Of a DNA stretch of 12,785 nucleotides, positions 12,043 through 12,785 are shown one piece after another. Below the pieces are notes generated by a model. The model was not told the origin of the DNA. It ran no database searches and worked only from the letters and a program-made list of their open reading frames with translations. Both the position numbers and the translations under genes were made by a program. Every line of letters begins with the position of its first letter. The stretch's first letter is position 1. This DNA comes from Vulcanimicrobiia bacterium (GTDB lineage: Bacteria; Eremiobacterota; Eremiobacteria; Baltobacterales; Baltobacteraceae): assembly GCA_024281135.1 (NCBI GenBank), contig JAMXLG010000442.1:1-12785 (forward strand), in the 5' to 3' direction.

Positions 12043-12785
12043 ATGCCCGAGCTTCCCGACGTCACGGCATATATCAAGGCGCTCGAAGAACGCATCGTCG
12101 GGCAGCCGCTGCAACGCGTGCGCCTCGGAAGCCCCTTCCTATTACGAACCGCCGATCCGCCGATCTCGAGTCTTGAAGGACGCACGGTTCGCGAACTTCG
12201 GCGCATCGGCAAACGCATTGCAATCGGCTTCGACGAGCACCTTTGGCTCGTGCTGCATTTGATGATTGCCGGGCGTTTGCATTGGCGGGAAGTTGGCGCT
12301 CCACTCACCGGCCGCAACACCCTTGCAGCACTCGACTTTCCCAATGGATCGCTCGTCCTGACGGAAGCCGGTTCGAAGCATCGCGCCGCGTTGTATGTGT
12401 TCAAAGGCGAAGAGGCGCTGCGGTCTATCGACCCGGGCGGCATAGACGTGTTCGCTTCCGATCTCGTCACGTTCCGGCGCGCTCTGTCAAAAGAAAATCA
12501 TACGCTCAAACGCACGCTCACGGATCCTCGCATCATCGACGGCATCGGGAACGCATATTCCGATGAGATCCTACACGACGCAAAGCTCTCGCCGATTGCA
12601 ATGACGCAGAAGTTGACGAATGAGGAGTGGCAACGGCTCTACAACTCGACACGCAACGTGCTTCAACTCTGGATCGACCGTCTCGTCTTTGAAACCGAGG
12701 ACGGTTTCCCGGAAAAAGTCACCGCATTCCGCAAAGACATGGCCGTGCACGGGCGATACGGCAAACCGTGTCCACGTTGCGGCGA
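12043..12785 (+). CDS. Fpg/Nei-family DNA glycosylase, 3' end outside window
   Basis: 247 codons are visible; the family's usual length is about 270-290. The N-terminus MPELPDV supplies the catalytic Pro (after Met removal) and Glu3, and Lys57 in RRIGKR matches the conserved beta-clamp lysine. Met74 in HLMIAGRL lies where the lesion-side Met is found. The H2TH motif spans about 150-180 (NHTLKRTL, then IIDGIGNAYSDEIL). GKPCPRCG at 240-247 is the first half of the C-terminal zinc finger. The enzyme removes oxidised bases and nicks the DNA. Oddity: where MutM has the RRF loop, this protein reads EAGSKHRAAL (108-117), so the Arg-Phe residues that wedge beside the lesion are not in their usual form and substrate choice may differ from MutM. 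ATG follows the toxin stop by one base, and no separate ribosome binding site or promoter is seen, so it is probably expressed with the toxin-antitoxin pair. Confidence 0.9.
   Translation, partial: MPELPDVTAYIKALEERIVGQPLQRVRLGSPFLLRTADPPISSLEGRTVRELRRIGKRIAIGFDEHLWLVLHLMIAGRLHWREVGAPLTGRNTLAALDFPNGSLVLTEAGSKHRAALYVFKGEEALRSIDPGGIDVFASDLVTFRRALSKENHTLKRTLTDPRIIDGIGNAYSDEILHDAKLSPIAMTQKLTNEEWQRLYNSTRNVLQLWIDRLVFETEDGFPEKVTAFRKDMAVHGRYGKPCPRCG

Noticed and set aside
11697..12470. A 257-codon minus-strand frame
   Set aside because: It crosses the toxin and glycosylase genes in antisense, has no motif and no sensible start signal.

Overview
The window is bacterial chromosomal DNA, moderately GC-rich and very densely coded. 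The longest gene-free stretches are only about 100 to 116 bases (8876-8978 and 10937-11052). No rRNA, tRNA, CRISPR array, insertion sequence or phage gene was seen. Large STAND-type regulators (MalT-like and SARP/BTAD-like), a VPS10/BNR-type exported protein, a membrane desaturase and an Xre/RES toxin-antitoxin pair suggest a free-living bacterium with many regulators, from a group such as Candidatus Eremiobacterota or Acidobacteriota. The phylum is a guess from gene content, not something the sequence proves.

Region A (1-8875, minus strand) reads as one five-gene operon. In transcription order it holds: a 926-residue STAND ATPase with a C-terminal SARP-type winged helix and BTAD domain (8875-6095); a small exported amidase-like protein (6098-5451); a 1036-residue exported Asp-box (BNR/sortilin-like) propeller protein (5500-2390); a small ferredoxin-like-fold protein of the antibiotic-biosynthesis-monooxygenase type (2387-2055); and a MalT-like STAND ATPase that runs off the window (2048 to before 1). 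The junctions are a 4-nt overlap, a 50-nt overlap, a 2-nt gap and a 6-nt gap, so the genes are probably co-transcribed and translationally coupled. Two large ATPase regulators bracket two exported proteins.

Region B (8876-9467) is the control region plus a divergent gene. Four GTAA units sit at an exact 11-bp period (8882, 8893, 8904, 8915), with a degenerate fifth copy (GAAA at 8926). This is the geometry of operators bound by SARP proteins, and the neighbouring gene encodes a SARP-type DNA-binding domain. A plausible -10 box (8941-8946) follows, then a ribosome binding site and a short LuxR-type regulator (8979-9467).

Region C (9464-10936) holds an unrecognised minus-strand gene whose stop overlaps that of the LuxR-type gene, and a divergent membrane fatty-acid desaturase with all three histidine boxes.

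Region D (10937-12785, plus strand) starts with a promoter in which the -35 and -10 boxes lie inside an 11-bp-arm inverted repeat. It drives an Xre/MbcA/ParS-type antitoxin, a RES-domain toxin (GTGA overlap) and, one base after the toxin stop, an Fpg/Nei-family DNA glycosylase that runs off the window. The glycosylase has the catalytic residues of the family, but the loop that normally carries the Arg-Phe lesion-side residues is different.
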